Shown here: in pieces, positions 49,499 to 63,098 of the stretch
Numbering within the stretch: position 1 is the first letter of the stretch
How the letters are laid out: each line of letters opens with the position of its first letter
Assembly: GCA_013399015.1 (NCBI GenBank)
Contig: VWZX01005643.1
Coordinates: 167,711 to 231,710, forward strand
From: Galbula dea
Taxonomy: Eukaryota > Chordata > Aves > Piciformes > Galbulidae
Length of the DNA stretch: 64,000 bases
Reading direction: 5' to 3'
Translations under genes and position numbers: made by a program
Notes under the pieces: generated by a model
Told to the model about the DNA's origin: nothing
What the model saw: only the letters and a program-made list of their open reading frames with translations
Database searches by the model: none

Positions 49499-50756
49499 CT
49501 GAAGAATGAAGACAGACACCAATGTGACATAGATTGCATGGATTAATGTACAGAAAACCAACTAAGATAGGCAGCATTCACAAGGTCAAGTTTTCCCTTC
49601 CCTTTTTTGACTTGCAACAGTTTTAAAGGACAGAGTCTACCCTCATCTGTGTATGCAGGAAGAGACCTGCACCTCAGTAATTATTCTGGGGAAAGAAAAC
49701 CCAAACCAAACCAAATAAATCATCTAAGACCTCAGCAAATGGAAGTTCATACAGATTCAAGATACAGATACAAAGCATGTTCTTTTGCTCTCAGCCTCAC
49801 ACTTATACATTATTCAAGAAGCAGTCATGGTATGTGCTTCCACTGCAGGTATTCAGTGGTTCACCTCTAGCATTAACATCACACTTCAAGATTAATACAC
49901 TTACTATGAAAAGGAACAGATACACCCCAGAATTCAAAAAGTTTTGGCTACAGATTCATGTACATTACTGCCACTGGAAAAGGCATCTGGCTCCCCCCTT
50001 TTGCCAGCATTTGCATTTTTCTCCCTCTGGTACAGTCACTACTGCACAAGCACCACTGACCGCACAAGTAAGACAGCAGCAACATACAATCAAGGAGAGA
50101 GAGCAAGACACACCCTCCTAAGAGCAACAGCCATAGCTAACATTTAAACTGCTTGTGAAACTGAGTACTCAGAAAACACCCTAGGCCCACAAACACTTCA
50201 AACAAGTGTAATTCAGAGCCCATCCCTACAGTTCAACTAAATAAACTCTCTTCCCATATTTCATGCTGACAAAACGATTGCGAGCTCATGAAACAAATTG
50301 TATTAAAGGATTTCTGTGGGTCAAAGCTAATTTAAGAGGGGAGAAATTACTACATAACAGTTTGGTACATGACACATTTGTGTTAACATATCTACTGACC
50401 CAAAATAGAAGGCACTGTGACAAGTCCAATCAATTAGGACTTCATGCTGACAATGGAAATTTAAGAACTTCCCCTCACTCCCCCTTCCTCAGGAGCCCTC
50501 ATTCTAGAGGAATGTACAAAGCATGACTAGGATTTGATTTGCTAGCACAGAATGAATTTTAAATAACTGTTAGTACAAGAGAATTTAAAGTGTTTTGTTA
50601 GGAAATCCTGAAAATGTTCCTTTAATTATGAAACATCTCTCTCCAACTATGCAGCTCTCCTCTGCAACAGTAACTCAGGAATTATAGTAATATTGACATA
50701 TGAAGTTCTCAAGTTGAATTAAAAGCAAAACTTCTAATTTCAAAAGGAAGACTTAC

Positions 50757-50900
50757 TTCTTTCTCAGGATACAGGAGGTCAAAAAGCTTCATGACTGGGA
50801 GGAAGTCAGCCAGGGCATTCTTCTGGATGCTGCCAGAGATGAACTGGAGTAGCACCCACATCAGATGGTCTCTTCCTTTAATGAGACCACGGCCTGCCAA
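50757..50900 (-). CDS. MED23: MED23 exon (visible exon 5)
   Basis: A 48-codon phase-0 exon, fragment residues 161-208, starting LAGRGLIKGRDHLMWVLLQF and ending FDLLYPEKE. The acceptor is TGACAG before a TTG codon and the donor GAA|GTAAGT. Confidence 0.97.
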
Positions 50901-52154
50901 CTGTCAAAAACACTCAGTAACAGACAAACACTGCATGCACAAGAAAAAACATCACTGCAAAGATTCCTATAAAAGTAGGACAGCAAATTAAAACAGTTCC
51001 AGCAGAGATTACTGGGAATTTTACAGCAGGACTTAAGCAGAAATGTACATAGTGCTTTCAGATAGATGGCAAACAGGTACCTTAGTTGTAACAAAGAAAC
51101 AGACTCTGGAAGGGCCACACCAATTAATGCTAAGATTTAAAAGGCTCTTGAACATCTCCATTTGGAAAAATTATCAACTCCTACATACTGGACTTAAACT
51201 GTCACAATGTAGCCCTGTAGCCAAACACAGTATTGCCATTGCTAGCAGCAGGCCACAGGTTTTGTATTATGTCCATCTATAAAGAAAGTTTCTGAACCAG
51301 AACAACTTGGGCTTGGTTCATTTGGACTGATCTGGATCTATATTTTTGTTATTTAACTTCTTTAGCTGTAAGAGCAATTCTCTAATAAGCAGCACTCTAT
51401 CTTAACCTCTTCTCTAGCTTGCTTCAGTTGTAGATTAAACTTGGGCAATTGTGTTGCACAGTGCCTATTGTTTCAATTGTTCACTAACAGTAATTAAAGA
51501 AATGCAACTAATTTCAGGGGTGGCAAAGACAGCAGAGAACTAGAATCCATCACAAATAAAACATAACATACACAGCAAAATTTGATGTGACATGGAACCA
51601 TGGACAAATGAAGATGGAGCAATGTGTAGTGCCTGTTAGAAACTCTATCTAAATAGCCACAAGCTAATCCTAGTGAGGAGAAATAACACCCCTTTCTCAC
51701 CACTGACACTATACTTTCTTTTAGCAAAGAGCTCAGGATGTGGCTGACTTACTGTAACCCTTCCTCTCCTTTCTTACAGGGGACTGGTATCACCACCCTT
51801 AGAATGCAGAGAGGCACTGAGCACCAGAGAAATACTAGAAAGTGTATCAGTTTTAAAGGAATTACTATTAGGAACTAAAAATAACTTTGGACTGTGCCAG
51901 TATCAGTATCACTGTAACTGGACAAATCCTCCTTGATTGGATTGCTTTGCTTAGGTAGATTAGACAAACTGCTCTGGCATCTATTTGCATGGCATGTTTC
52001 TTTAGCTCACAAACTCAACACAGTGCTTGCTCTGTTTAAAGCCTGGCTGTAAATCAGATGCAGCAGCACAGTACTCAGATCTTCTGATTATGCCAGTTTA
52101 TCTCCTTACTCTAGTTACTAGCACATTCTGAATCCAGACAGAAACACAGCAACA

Positions 52155-52272
52155 TCATCAGGGTTGGAAAGGACCTTTAAGATCAAGTCCAACTGAAAGC
52201 CCTACACTACTGTCACCCCTAAACCATGCCTCTAAGTGCCACATCTACCTGTCAATGTAATGCTACATCCTG
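52155..52272 (-). mobile_element. CR1 3' end remnant in a MED23 intron
   Basis: ATCAGGGTTGGAAAGGACCT near 52158, then TTTAAGATCAAGTCCAACTG and a decayed continuation (CACCCCTAAACCATGCCTCT near 52214). It lies in sense orientation relative to MED23, between visible exons 4 and 5. Confidence 0.85.
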
Positions 52273-52456
52273 GGACTAAATACACTGGAAACAGACCTAG
52301 CTCACAGCAAGATAACTTGAGAATTTACTTCTATAGAGTACAATCATCAAAACTTAAGGTACTTCTTGCAGGGCTTGGTGATTTTGGTTTTTTAAGCCTG
52401 CTTTGGGTTTGGTTTAAAATCTCTCTCACCACATGGGAGTGTTACAAACAATTTAC

Positions 52457-52657
52457 CTTTTGATGGAGAGACAGGACCATATGAGGAAAACTTGCAAACT
52501 GAAAGAGCACAAAGAAAATGAGCTGGCTGGAGAGATGCTGCCACAGAAGCTGACTGGTTCCACCATCATCAAACTTCTCTTCAGTCTCAGACCGTTCCAT
52601 GGCATACACCACAAGATCCACCAGCTGGTCCTCCAGCACAGGGCAGCGCTGCTTGTG
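52457..52657 (-). CDS. MED23: MED23 exon (visible exon 4)
   Basis: A 67-codon phase-0 exon, fragment residues 94-160, starting HKQRCPVLEDQLVDLVVYAM and ending FPHMVLSLHQK. The acceptor is TTACAG and the donor AAG|GTAAAT. It contains the acidic segment SETEEKFDDGG followed by hydrophobic helices (QLIFFVLFQF). The intron separating it from the upstream exon is the largest in the window, about 7.1 kb. Confidence 0.97.
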
Positions 52658-53013
52658 CTGTAAGGCAGAGATCAGATACAGTATTCCAAAAGCTTTGCCA
52701 TTAACTTCAGAACTTGTACAGCTGCAGTTACAGTACAGTACTTTGACAGAAGGCTGGGAAGCATGAAATGAAGTCTGAACTTAAGTTAAGGATAAGCCAG
52801 TGTATTAAAGCTGCACTATATTACAGGTCACAATGGTTTTTACATTTGATCACGTTACAGAATTCCCTGCTGAGTTCCAAAACACAGACCAGCAATGCAC
52901 AAATAACATCTGGGGTTTTGTTTGTGGTTCTTTCTTTTAATAAATTCAAGCAGAATGTTATTTCTCTGATCTTGCATTAATGGAAAACAAAGTCTCTTCT
53001 TGTAACATACTGA

Positions 53014-53085
53014 TGGGGGTTCTTTGGTTTGGGGTATTTGTTGGGTTTGGGTTTTTTGTTTGTTTTTTTTTTCCCCCCCCTTCCT
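53014..53085 (+). repeat. G/T tract followed by poly-T and a C run
   Basis: GGGGG, GGGG, GGG and GGG runs with T-rich spacers, then about 20 mostly T bases and a run of C. It lies in the same 7.1-kb MED23 intron, about 0.4 kb upstream (in transcript direction) of visible exon 4. Confidence 0.85.
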
Positions 53086-55469
53086 TCTTTTCTCCTTTAA
53101 GTCCATTTCAAAAGTAGGGATCATCATAACAAAAAAGATGCATCAATTATACCTCCAAACCCAGAGGAAACACCACAATGCACAATGCAGGTGTTTACTC
53201 ACTGTTCTCTTTTTCACCCTCCTTTTGGCTGAACCTACAACCAGGAGCAGAATTAACATCTGATTAATACCCCTATAATTAGGGGCTGTCCTACTGACAC
53301 AGCATGACCTGCTACAAGGCAAGATCAAAAAGACTTCAAAATCCATCTGATAAAAATGGCATGTTCTAAATAAGTGAAGAGAACAGAAATTCCAGATCAT
53401 AGTGATGAACACTTTAGATGTCAGACTGCCACAATCTCCACAGTGAGCTATGCCAAGACAGGAATCATTGAAAATACACATCCTCCCTGAGGACTTTTAA
53501 TAAGGATCAAGTAAGGAATGCACAATATATTCAGATACCTGTTAGTACAGATGTATTTAAAGCAGGGCCACTACCAGTGACTGGATTTGGATTATAAATC
53601 TTCAAGACCATCAAGTATGATGTCATTTACCAGAAGTTCTCTAGTGCAAGCACCTTCTACTAACCTGCATTTGTATAGTTGCTTGTACAAATACTAGTAC
53701 AAAGGACAGAAATCTGCCTGCAATGTAACCTACTTCAGACAGTGCTAGCACTTAGGAAATAATCTAACCTCTCTTTAATTGCAACTTTTACTCAGAAATT
53801 GTCACTTTTTTGAGGGTTTCTTTTTTTTCCAAGGGTTGGCTTTTTTATTGTTACCTCCTGATGCCTGTAATATAATGCAGCCTTAAAAGAAAACATTATT
53901 ACTTTAATGATACAAAAGAAAAAGGACTGAGCTGCTCAAACACTACTCATGAAAATGCAGTATCCCTTTCTAAAGGCAACAAGGTATATGTAAAACAGTT
54001 TAAATAGATTGCCCCAACACTCATAAAACATTTCAGGGATGCCTTAGATGAGTTCTTTGACTTACTAGTCAGGCAGCCTAAAAAAACCCTTGTAATTAAT
54101 AAAGAAAGAAACAATAAAAGGAAAGAGAGATGCTGAAAGGAGATGCTTGCTCTACCTTCATCGATGGTAGTCTTTTGCCATGAAAAAAAAGAGAGATTCT
54201 CTTCAATTAAAAATAAAATGCAAGAATGGGAGAAGTTTACAAAATGCAGTGAACAGTATCCCCTGTTGCATGCTCTTTGCCAGCTCAAAACTGCAGAAAG
54301 CTACAATTCCAGCTGTGCTTTCTTGAAGCATGCTTAACACAAACCTCTCTTTAAAACAGACAGCATTGATTACAGGTTCACCTCCTCCTCCAGGACACAA
54401 TGCCATTGTCATGGATCAACCACAGTACAGGTTTAGAGAGAGTAGCATTAACACCATCAGTTGAGAATACTTTGGGGTTTTTCTGCTTTTGGGTTTTGTT
54501 TGGTTGTTGGTTTTCTTCCTTTTCCCCCTCCCAAAGCAACTAATTATGAAGCAGAGCAGGGTGCAACAGACAACACTACAGACTAGTTTATAATCCAGCA
54601 TGCAAAACTACTACGTACAGGGCTTGAAATTTAATAGTTTGCTAAGCACTGGGTTAAGGTCCAAAAGCCTAATCATGTTAGGCTATATTAATTTAGAATA
54701 CAGTTATTCAAAGAATACAACAGGAAAATATTACTGTTAAAAAGAAAGTCAGAATTTCCAGTAGGAATTTTCACTATTCTGAATCATTTTAGGATTGGGA
54801 AAAGTTTAGGTGCCAGGAAACTAAAAACCAAATAAATTCACTCTTTTCTTGGGAAAAATCATGCTTTGATTGCTTTAAGAAGAATTTCCAAGTAAACACA
54901 TAGCAGTACTTCACACTCTACCTTCATTAATTTAATTTGCTGGGTTTTTTTCCCCCTGTACTTTCAGTAAATATACATTTTTGCATTGTTTTTTTCCCCT
55001 ATAATTTTGGAGCTCTCAAAAATACAATACTGTGCTCCAGAAGAATTTGCAGGATTCTGGCCTTGTTTTATTAATTGCTCATATCTGAAAGTAGACCTCA
55101 GTCTACACTGAGATGAACTGAAATATAGGCAGAGGCTGCTGGTTCCCCTCACAAATGAGTAGGGATTCATATTTTGGTATGACTTAAAACAAATATAAAA
55201 TAAACAATAAAACCCCAGACCCTGTTTTAGATTACAATGGGAAAATATAGCATTTAAAACCACTGTTTTTTTAACTAAAGAGAAAATTATTCATATTTTT
55301 TGTAATTTTATTACATAAAACCATCATCTGACTGCAAACATTATTAAACCATGAAGAAATACAAGGGGGAAAAAAAAAGCTCTACCATGACAACTTGATA
55401 CTAATATTTCTTGAGACCAGCCCTTTGATGGACTGGTAATACTTTTTAAAGGGGATTAAAGCTTCAGTT

Positions 55470-55523
55470 GGGATGGGGTTTGTCTGGAATTTGGGGTTGT
55501 TGGGTTTTTTGGGGGGGTGTGGG
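55470..55523 (+). repeat. G/T-rich tract, quadruplex-forming pattern
   Basis: Six G runs of 3-7 bases within 54 bp, with T-rich loops, in the 7.1-kb MED23 intron. The G-rich strand is again the MED23 template strand. Confidence 0.85.
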
Positions 55524-56763
55524 CAGGTTTAGTATTAAAAGTGTTCTCTACAAGAAAAGTATTTTAAGAAGGCTAGCTGCAAGCTATTACAGGTTTTGAG
55601 TATTTTAAGCAATGTTTACCTCAAAAATATATAATAAATATTTATACTTCAGAAATGGATTCAGAACAACAAAGAGCAGAGCCCAAGATCCCTGCACCAG
55701 TAAATGCTCTCTCCAAAAGTCCAATTCAAAGTGTAAGTGAAATGCCTGAAGTAGTTAGTAGAACACAGAACTCCAGCCTTCCTCTCACTTCCAGATTCCA
55801 AAAGTGCACACTACCAAGGCACAGAACCTTAAAACTTATTGTTTCTATCATGCCTGATTCTACTTCTACCAAGTTTGATGAGCATTCTCCAGTTTTTGGC
55901 ATTAAAAAATGGAGTAAACTCCCCCAAGGAAGTTGCACTTAAGTGCTCTCAATGCACACACTTACAATTAGGAATAAATAACATATAACCACATCCCTTA
56001 AAGTACTTTGCCATGTTAACACTAGTAATATTGGATACTAAATTTCCACCATCAACCTGCAACATTGTAAAAATAAAACTGAAAGTCAACTTCTGCATAT
56101 TGCTTTATGGCATTCCTTTCACTTCATGATTGTGCTTACACAATGCAGGGACAGACATGAAGTAACAACATCTTCCACAAGCAAACTATCCTGGTTTGTA
56201 GCTAGGAGAGAAAACAACCACACATTCACCTGAACAGAGTATGGCATAGATAATTTCCTACTCAAAGCTTCAGATCACCACTGCTGGTTTAAAAGGTGAC
56301 CAGCCAAATATAGTATTTAAAGAGCAAAATCTTTACTACAACTGCTGCTAACTAAAAGTTTGTATAACATAACAGAAACAAGACACCTGAAAATTACCTC
56401 CTCTTTCAAATCCTCCCCAATCCAGAGAAATCAAAAGTTTAACAGTTTTTTCTTTCTTTAGAGGACTGCAAGAGAATCCTGACTGCAATTATGCAAACAA
56501 AAATGGCATTTCATTCTTCATGCAAGTCTATACATACAGAGAAGGTAAAATATAAACCAAAATGTTCAGTGACTTCATGTCTTAGACATTACTAAGAACC
56601 AACTGCAGGATCCCTAAACTGAATCTTAATTTGGCATCATTGTATTAAGGCAATCTGAAGTATTAAATGTTTTCCAAACCCCAGATTGTTAAATACCTCA
56701 ACAGATTACTTAAAAGGTAAACTCATCCCAGCTAACAGCAGAATATAACTTGAAAATTATTCC

Positions 56764-56812
56764 ATTTAGACTGGAAAAGACTCAAGATCATACAGTCCAA
56801 CCATAAACCATG
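56764..56812 (-). mobile_element. Weak CR1 3' end remnant in a MED23 intron
   Basis: The string GGAAAAGACTCAAGATCATA followed by CAGTCCAACCATAAACC resembles a CR1 end on the reverse strand. Only about 45 bp can be matched. Confidence 0.5.
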
Positions 56813-59777
56813 ATAATATACATGATAAAATGCAACTTAAATCTCTGCTTCCAATAGACCAATTCAAACAGGTACACAGCAGCAAAAACTCCTCAGACTC
56901 CAACAATAGGAACATTGAAGTCTGTATTATCACATGTGGACTTAATGCTATTAAGTCTGGATAAAGCTATTAGAAAACTTCATCCCACAACAAAACCCCA
57001 CAGCTAAACTTAGAATCCTGAAAGGAACATAAGAATCCATAAGCATATCAAATTTTACCTTCATTTTTCTCTCTGCAGGGTTAGCAGGACAACTGCATAT
57101 GTCCTCTGTTTTTAACCCAACTCAGAGATGAACTGAGTGAACAGTTTGCTTAGTTAAGACTGAACCAGAAAGTTACACTGCTCATCTTCAAGCATATTTA
57201 AGAACTAGGACTAATTTGGCTAAGCCATACCTAGTTTGTGATGCCAAAAGATTCAAATGAAGGCTCCAATCCTGCAACTGGATCTGTGTAAATAGTTGAC
57301 AGGGTATACAAGCAGCTTCACATAAAAATGATTCATGATCATAAATAATGATCACTGCTTTGGGGTCTTTCTGTATTGATTTGGAAAGCAACTTAGCACT
57401 GTTTGCACTTCTAAGTGTCTTCTATTATACTGCCAATTTGGTTCTGCAGGTTAGTTAGGTTCTAAATAATAAAACACAAAAAAAAAGGATCAGCCATTTT
57501 ACTGAAAGCATTGATATAGTCACACAAGTTCTGAAAAGCATGCTACTATTTTTTGACAGGTGGCTACATGAACAAATTTAACCAAAACAAAGTTAATTTG
57601 CACCTAAAGGCAAGCAGAATTTTAACATTTTCCACAATTTTAAACACAGTATACTAATGTTTAAATGGAACACTATTCCCTGTTCAACACCACTCTACAT
57701 TTATATTTTAATCTCACAAATCTTCCACAGCCCAAACATCTTTATGCTGGTGTAACTGCAGTAGCACAGCTATAGTTCATGTTCTGTCAGCATTTCCTTT
57801 ATAAGCTACATTCTTCCAAGTTTGTTCCTTGGCCATAGAAGTTCATGCCAGGTTGAAACTTTGTGTAGGAATTTCTATACCAGTAAACAAATTCTAAGAA
57901 AGACAGTTCAATACACTTCATTTCTTCATTTAAATGTTCTTTGATTGATTTTAGAGGACAGTAAAGTAGGGGCTCAAAGCAGCATTTTTAATGTCAATGT
58001 TTTTTGACCTGAAGGCACAGATCATCCATAGTAAGGAGAATCAGATGGGTTCAATATATTTTTTTTTTGCCTAGATCTTCTATTATTTACCAGCTACAAG
58101 ATGCACAGAGGAATAGTTTGATTTATTACCTGAGTGTACACACAGAAATAGACACAGAATACAAATACTACTCATTTCAACACTAAACCTAGCAGCTTGT
58201 TTCCAAGATTTAACATTTCAGCTGCTTTAAGTCTCCAATATAAAAGATGCTCATATACAACACAGGACTGTTTGCCAAGATGTTGGAGTCTGTGCATTCA
58301 AAACCATTGTCCCAATCAGGAAAGAGCATTGGTGTGTTTCTCTTACACTGGGAAACATACACAAGGTTTCAGGATCATGTAAATTTTATAGTCAAGTGAC
58401 AACTCTGAAAGAAGTTTCTTAAATGGAAACACTGACACAACCTTCACTATAGTATTGCAAACAGCAACGCTATTTTATACATCTCCAACAATGCTTTTTA
58501 ATGCTGCTGAGGATTTTATTACTGGACCAAGGGATCAACTGTAAATGGAATACCTCTAGTTTCTCCTTTCAAGCAGAAGTTCACCTGGTTGATTCACTCA
58601 GGTGTTTATTTATTTATTTAAACAAGTGGTCAAATTTTAAGCAGCTACTTTTCACACAGTATTCTACATTAGCTTTCACCTAGCTTAGAGAATATTATAA
58701 TTGCCTGGTGGGAAGTTTGTTACAGAGGCTTCCTAATGAACACTAGTAAATTCCACTAGTAAAGATGGGGTTTTTTGTTGGGTCTTATTTTTTTTTTTTA
58801 ACAATGATGTATTTACAGCTTGGTGATTTTATAATCAACAGCAGTGGATGTTTTTCCACTTGCACAGGAAAATTTGAACTAAGAAGCTTTCCTTGTCTGA
58901 AAATTCCAGCAGAGCAAGTGAAAGTTCTTATGACTGGTAAGAGAAAAGGTAGCAGTCCATTCCAACCAAAATTTTAAGACCAAAGGACCACTGACTGTCA
59001 GCTTTTATGCTACACCTCTTGTACCTCTAGAGATTTGCAGAGAGAATTTGCCCTTAACTAACATCCTGCCAATTTCAAGCCCTGACTGTACATGTATTCT
59101 CTAACTGGAATCAGTGGCTACAAAGCGGCCAGCGTATCGTTAGTCACAATACAACAGTAAGGTTGTGAACATACCTGAGCAATGTTCAAGGTCTAGAGCA
59201 TTGGAGGATGGGCAGGACAAGACAGGACAGAACAAAAATAAAGGAAGAAAAAAAGAAAAGACAAAACAGTGACTATGAGGCCAGCCTCAAGGATCCCCAA
59301 GTCAGACTAAGCCCTCCCATTCTAAGGTATAAAAAGAAAAAAAAGGTCACAAAACAAACCCCAGCTTGTCACTAGTCTAGCACTATAACATGCCAATACA
59401 ACAAAGTACAACAATGCTTTACAAAGGAATGAACAATAACATTTGAACTGTTTGAGTCAGCAGTCTCCTACTGTCTGTCAAAGGTGTACTTGAGGCTGGC
59501 CTTATAGGAAAAAAAAGCAATGCCAAAAAAAAAATCATATTTTAAATCTCTACTTTTCAATTTAACATTCGTAAAGCAATATACAAATGATAGGAACAAC
59601 AGTGTCCAATTAACCTAGTATGATCTCAGGAAAAAAAAAAGAAAAAGAAAAAAAATTTTAAAATCCACTCTTTGGACCTAAACTGTTTTGCTTAGTTAGC
59701 TATAGCAAAGAAAAGAGAAAAAGAATAGTGCAGATTCTATGCAGAATTAAATCACGTGTTGCAGTGCAGTACAGTAC

Positions 59778-59873
59778 CTGCTTATTCAGACCTAGCATAT
59801 TGCAGACCATATCCCTCGAATACGGTTGTTCCAGCACGTATCTCAGCAAAGCAGTCTGTGGCTCAAACAGATC
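59778..59873 (-). CDS. MED23: MED23 exon (visible exon 3)
   Basis: A 32-codon exon, fragment residues 62-93, beginning DLFEPQTALLRYVLEQPYSR and ending NMLGLNKQ. Both ends are phase 0. The acceptor is a long pyrimidine tract ending in AAG rather than the commoner CAG, and the donor is CAG|GTACTG. It is identical to the mammalian protein as I remember it. Confidence 0.97.
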
Positions 59874-61379
59874 CTTGGGGGGGAAAAAAAGCCAAAAAAA
59901 AAAGAAAAAAGAAAAGCAAAGCAATCATATATACAAACATACATTGCTTTAAGATTGTTTAATACTGAGTTTATGTTTAACTGAGTGAAACAATGTAAGA
60001 ATCAATGTTTAATTTATAGAGGTATGTATTATATGGTAAACTTTTTTGTTCTTTGCTACCCAAAAGAAAGGTGAAAATAATCTTACAAGCTAACAGATTT
60101 TATGGAGACCAGGTAGAAGAACATCCCTCATCCAATAAAACCATAGCACACTTTTTGAAACAGCCTTGAAATACTGGAAGACCATTAAGAACTCAAAGGA
60201 AGCCACATAAGACAACTGAGAAGAACACAACTAAGCTGCATTAAATCCTGGGTAGTGTGAACAAAGCAGATATGGATCAACTGCTCACTGTATCTTCCAA
60301 CAGCTGAATCACTTCAAAGAAAAACATTATCTGAAGCTAGGTTCAAGCCAAACAGAAGGAGCTGATTCAAATCTGTGTTCTAGATGTGTTTGAGGGTTAT
60401 TTTCTCTTCCTAAAAGTTCTTCTTGATCTTTCTGTCTCCATCAACTGAATTTTAGTAGGAAACACTGATACCTGATGCCATGACTGAAACAGTAGATTTC
60501 TTTTTAAGGAAAATAACTGATTCTGTTAACATTATCTGGCAGGAGGGCTGGACTAGATGATCTGTCGAGGTCCCTTCCAACTCCTAACATTCTCTCTGTG
60601 TGTGTGTGTGTGATTCTTTATGTAACATGAAGTTGAAATGTGGAAATCCTTGTCAAAGGGATGTTGAGGATTCTAAAAGCTTACACAGGCTCAACAGGAA
60701 ACTGAACAAATATTTGGAAGAGGAAAGTTTACTAAATATATAGAAATCAAATATGTCTCAAGAAACAGCCAAAATGATAATGGCTGTAGGGTGTGAACAC
60801 TATATAAAAGTAGATATACTACTTTTATATCCTTCCTTAGAAGTCTAGGATATGGGGCATGGGATGCTGAACAAGATGGATTTTTGTCCTAATCCTCTAC
60901 AGTTTTTGAATTCTTTCAGTTACAGCACTATTTAACACTCAAGACTTTTACATTTAAATAAGCTAATTATTAAATTAGGTTTCAATGGTAAAATTCTCTT
61001 TCCTATGGAATAACAAAGAGCACAGAAAAGAAGAAACTACCTTCCCATTCTTTTATCTCACTCACTGCTAAATTGATTTTCCAATCAATACTCTGCTCTC
61101 ACTTGCTCTCTCACATGCACACACCCACAAAGCACATTAAACATCTCAGGTTCTTCAGCATCCTGGGCAACAGTTCTACCACACCCTACTTTAAAGGTCC
61201 TCTGCATACAGCCTGAAATAACCGGAACATATAGCACAGTGACAACATCTACATCTTCAATGTTAGCCTAGCTGGAGCTAGCATGATGTTTACAGTTCAC
61301 AATTACTTTTTCTCCCCAAAGATACAAAAGCTCTGTATTTCTTGACTAGAACATGTTTAAGAAGCTTACTAAGGCATAC
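59874..61379 (-). other. MED23: MED23 intron with a CR1 3' end
   Basis: The intron between visible exons 2 and 3 contains a short plus-strand CR1 tail at 60539-60617 with a TG repeat. The rest is AT-rich and unassigned. Confidence 0.8.
60539..60617 (+). mobile_element. CR1 3' tail with a TG repeat in a MED23 intron
   Basis: GCTGGACTAGATGATCTGTC near 60548, then AGGTCCCTTCCAACTCCTAA and CATTCTCTCTG(TG)n TGATTC. It is the terminal ~80 bp of the same CR1 subfamily as at 29717, antisense to MED23. The normal short octamer tail has been replaced or extended by TG dinucleotides. Confidence 0.9.
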
Positions 61380-61492
61380 CTTATCATATGGTAAGAGACC
61401 TTTCAAAGGGAAACGAAGGGTTGTGGGATCCAGCTTCCATGAGTTACACATGGCACCCGAGTTATTTACCACAGGAAGGAGACTACAGCGAC
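61380..61492 (-). CDS. MED23: MED23 exon (visible exon 2)
   Basis: Encodes fragment residues 24-61, including GRCSLLPVVNNSGAMCNSWK and ending LKGLLPYDK. It begins with the last two bases of a glycine codon after an ATGTAG acceptor and ends in phase 0 at AAG|GTATGC. The only clear difference from the mammalian protein as I remember it is conservative (AMCNSWK, where mammals have AICNSWK). Confidence 0.96.
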
Positions 61493-63098
61493 CTACATGC
61501 AATGAGACAGGAATTCTAAACAAGGAAAATTGTCCTACACTTCAATCATTCTGACACAAAACCTGGCCTTAAGCCACTTCTAGGCACTCCTTAAATGTTC
61601 ACTGTTAAAGCTTTTTAGCATAGGATTGCTCCAGGCTGATTTTATTTTTCTAATTCATTTTCAACTAATAAAGTATCTAAGGAGTAAAATCTCCATTTAT
61701 TCAGATTGGATACCCTGAAAATGCAAGTATTTGCAAATATTAACCCAAAAGTGCCCTTTTATTTTACCAGGAGACTGTTCCATTGCCACTGCTTTAGCTA
61801 GGGATTTAAATTTGGTACACTGATCCTTTCCACAAAGAGAATGGTATTCCTAATCTAAGCATACAATCTAGTCTTCCATTCTTCCTTCACTCACCTTGTA
61901 AGACAAGCAGGATTCTGCTCAGTAAACTGGTCAAATACAAGCATTTGTACTCCAATTACAGCCAGCAGAGATCTAGTCTTCACTGTTGGCCAATGTGATT
62001 CAGTTGATCATACATGAAGAGTTTTTTGTAGAGAAAATTTAGACTGTTTAGTCAGGGTAGATGAGACACCTAGGGTGTATTTCAGTTGCTTAAACAGAGG
62101 CGTATGAACTGAGCCCTTAACACATCTGTAAATCAGCATCTAAATTTAGGTGCCTCAGTTGTGACCTAGAACTCACTGTCAGTTCAAATTCCCTGACTTC
62201 TATTGTCCAGACTGGCCATAGTATTATCAGATAAAACAAAAAGTAAGGATTTCTTTTTTCCCTTCAACCATCTCTAGGTAGATCATATACCCCTAGGCCA
62301 TTTACACATACAAGACTTGTATAAAATAGTATGTGATCTCTGCAAGTCATATGCATAAAATCTATGCCACACTTTCAACAGAAGAATAACTATGTGCTTC
62401 TGAAGCACATCTGGAGCATTACAGGTGGATTTATATCCTTAATCTGTCCACTGAAGAAGTTCAGTTGCAATAAGTCTTGCTCAGACCTAAGAAACAGTGC
62501 AGCTGTTGTTAAGCTACCAAATTCTAAAAGCAACAAGGAGACATTTTTATCTTTTTGAAGAAAAATGCAACAGGTATCACAATTAAAAGCCAAATATTTC
62601 CTCATATTTCTAGCAGTAAACAAAGGTGAGTTTTTCTTTCAGAGAAAAGGAGAGTCAATACTCCTCTGAAATGTTCACACAGAAGCCTGCAACAATAGGG
62701 ATAAGGCTGAGCAGCTACAAAAGCTCCTATGGAAACTGAAGTTAGTAAACACTCTGTGACTAACATATCAGTGGATCTACACTAACTCAAAATCCTTGAG
62801 CACTGAAAAGATATGACTTTTCTTAATGTGTACTGTGTTAGAAACTATGTGGCCATGTAACCAGTAGTACACTGCCACAGCTAGCTTGTAGCAAGAGCTT
62901 ATTTTCACCTCATCAATATGAATTTTTCCCCTTCAAAGCAAGAGCTCAAGAGAAGCAAGTCTGAGAACAAACTGACAAGTGTAAAGATACTACATGAAAC
63001 ATAAGCTCTGAATCATTTTGCTTAGATGAAGCTAGGAAACTAAATAGTTCAAAATGAATTAATTTATTTTGAAGCCATTCATGAAGTCATTCTCTTAC
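61493..63098 (-). other. MED23: MED23 intron, nothing notable
   Basis: Unique-looking AT-rich intron between visible exons 1 and 2. I see no repeat family, RNA gene or extra exon in it. Confidence 0.8.

Larger units (their letters stand above)
52658..59777 (-). other. MED23: Largest MED23 intron in the window (7.1 kb)
   Basis: AT-rich intron between visible exons 3 and 4. It contains T/G-rich tracts at 53014-53085, 54474-54530 and 55470-55523, a TTTA repeat near 58610, a weak CR1-like 3'-end remnant near 56764, and a GACAG/GACAA purine patch near 59217. No exon-like segment with homology was noticed. Such a long intron could hold regulatory elements, but nothing in the sequence alone identifies one. 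Confidence 0.85.

Noticed and set aside
49607..50147. Plus-strand frames of 67-114 codons inside a MED23 intron
   Set aside because: They are antisense to the gene, overlap each other in different frames and show no homology.
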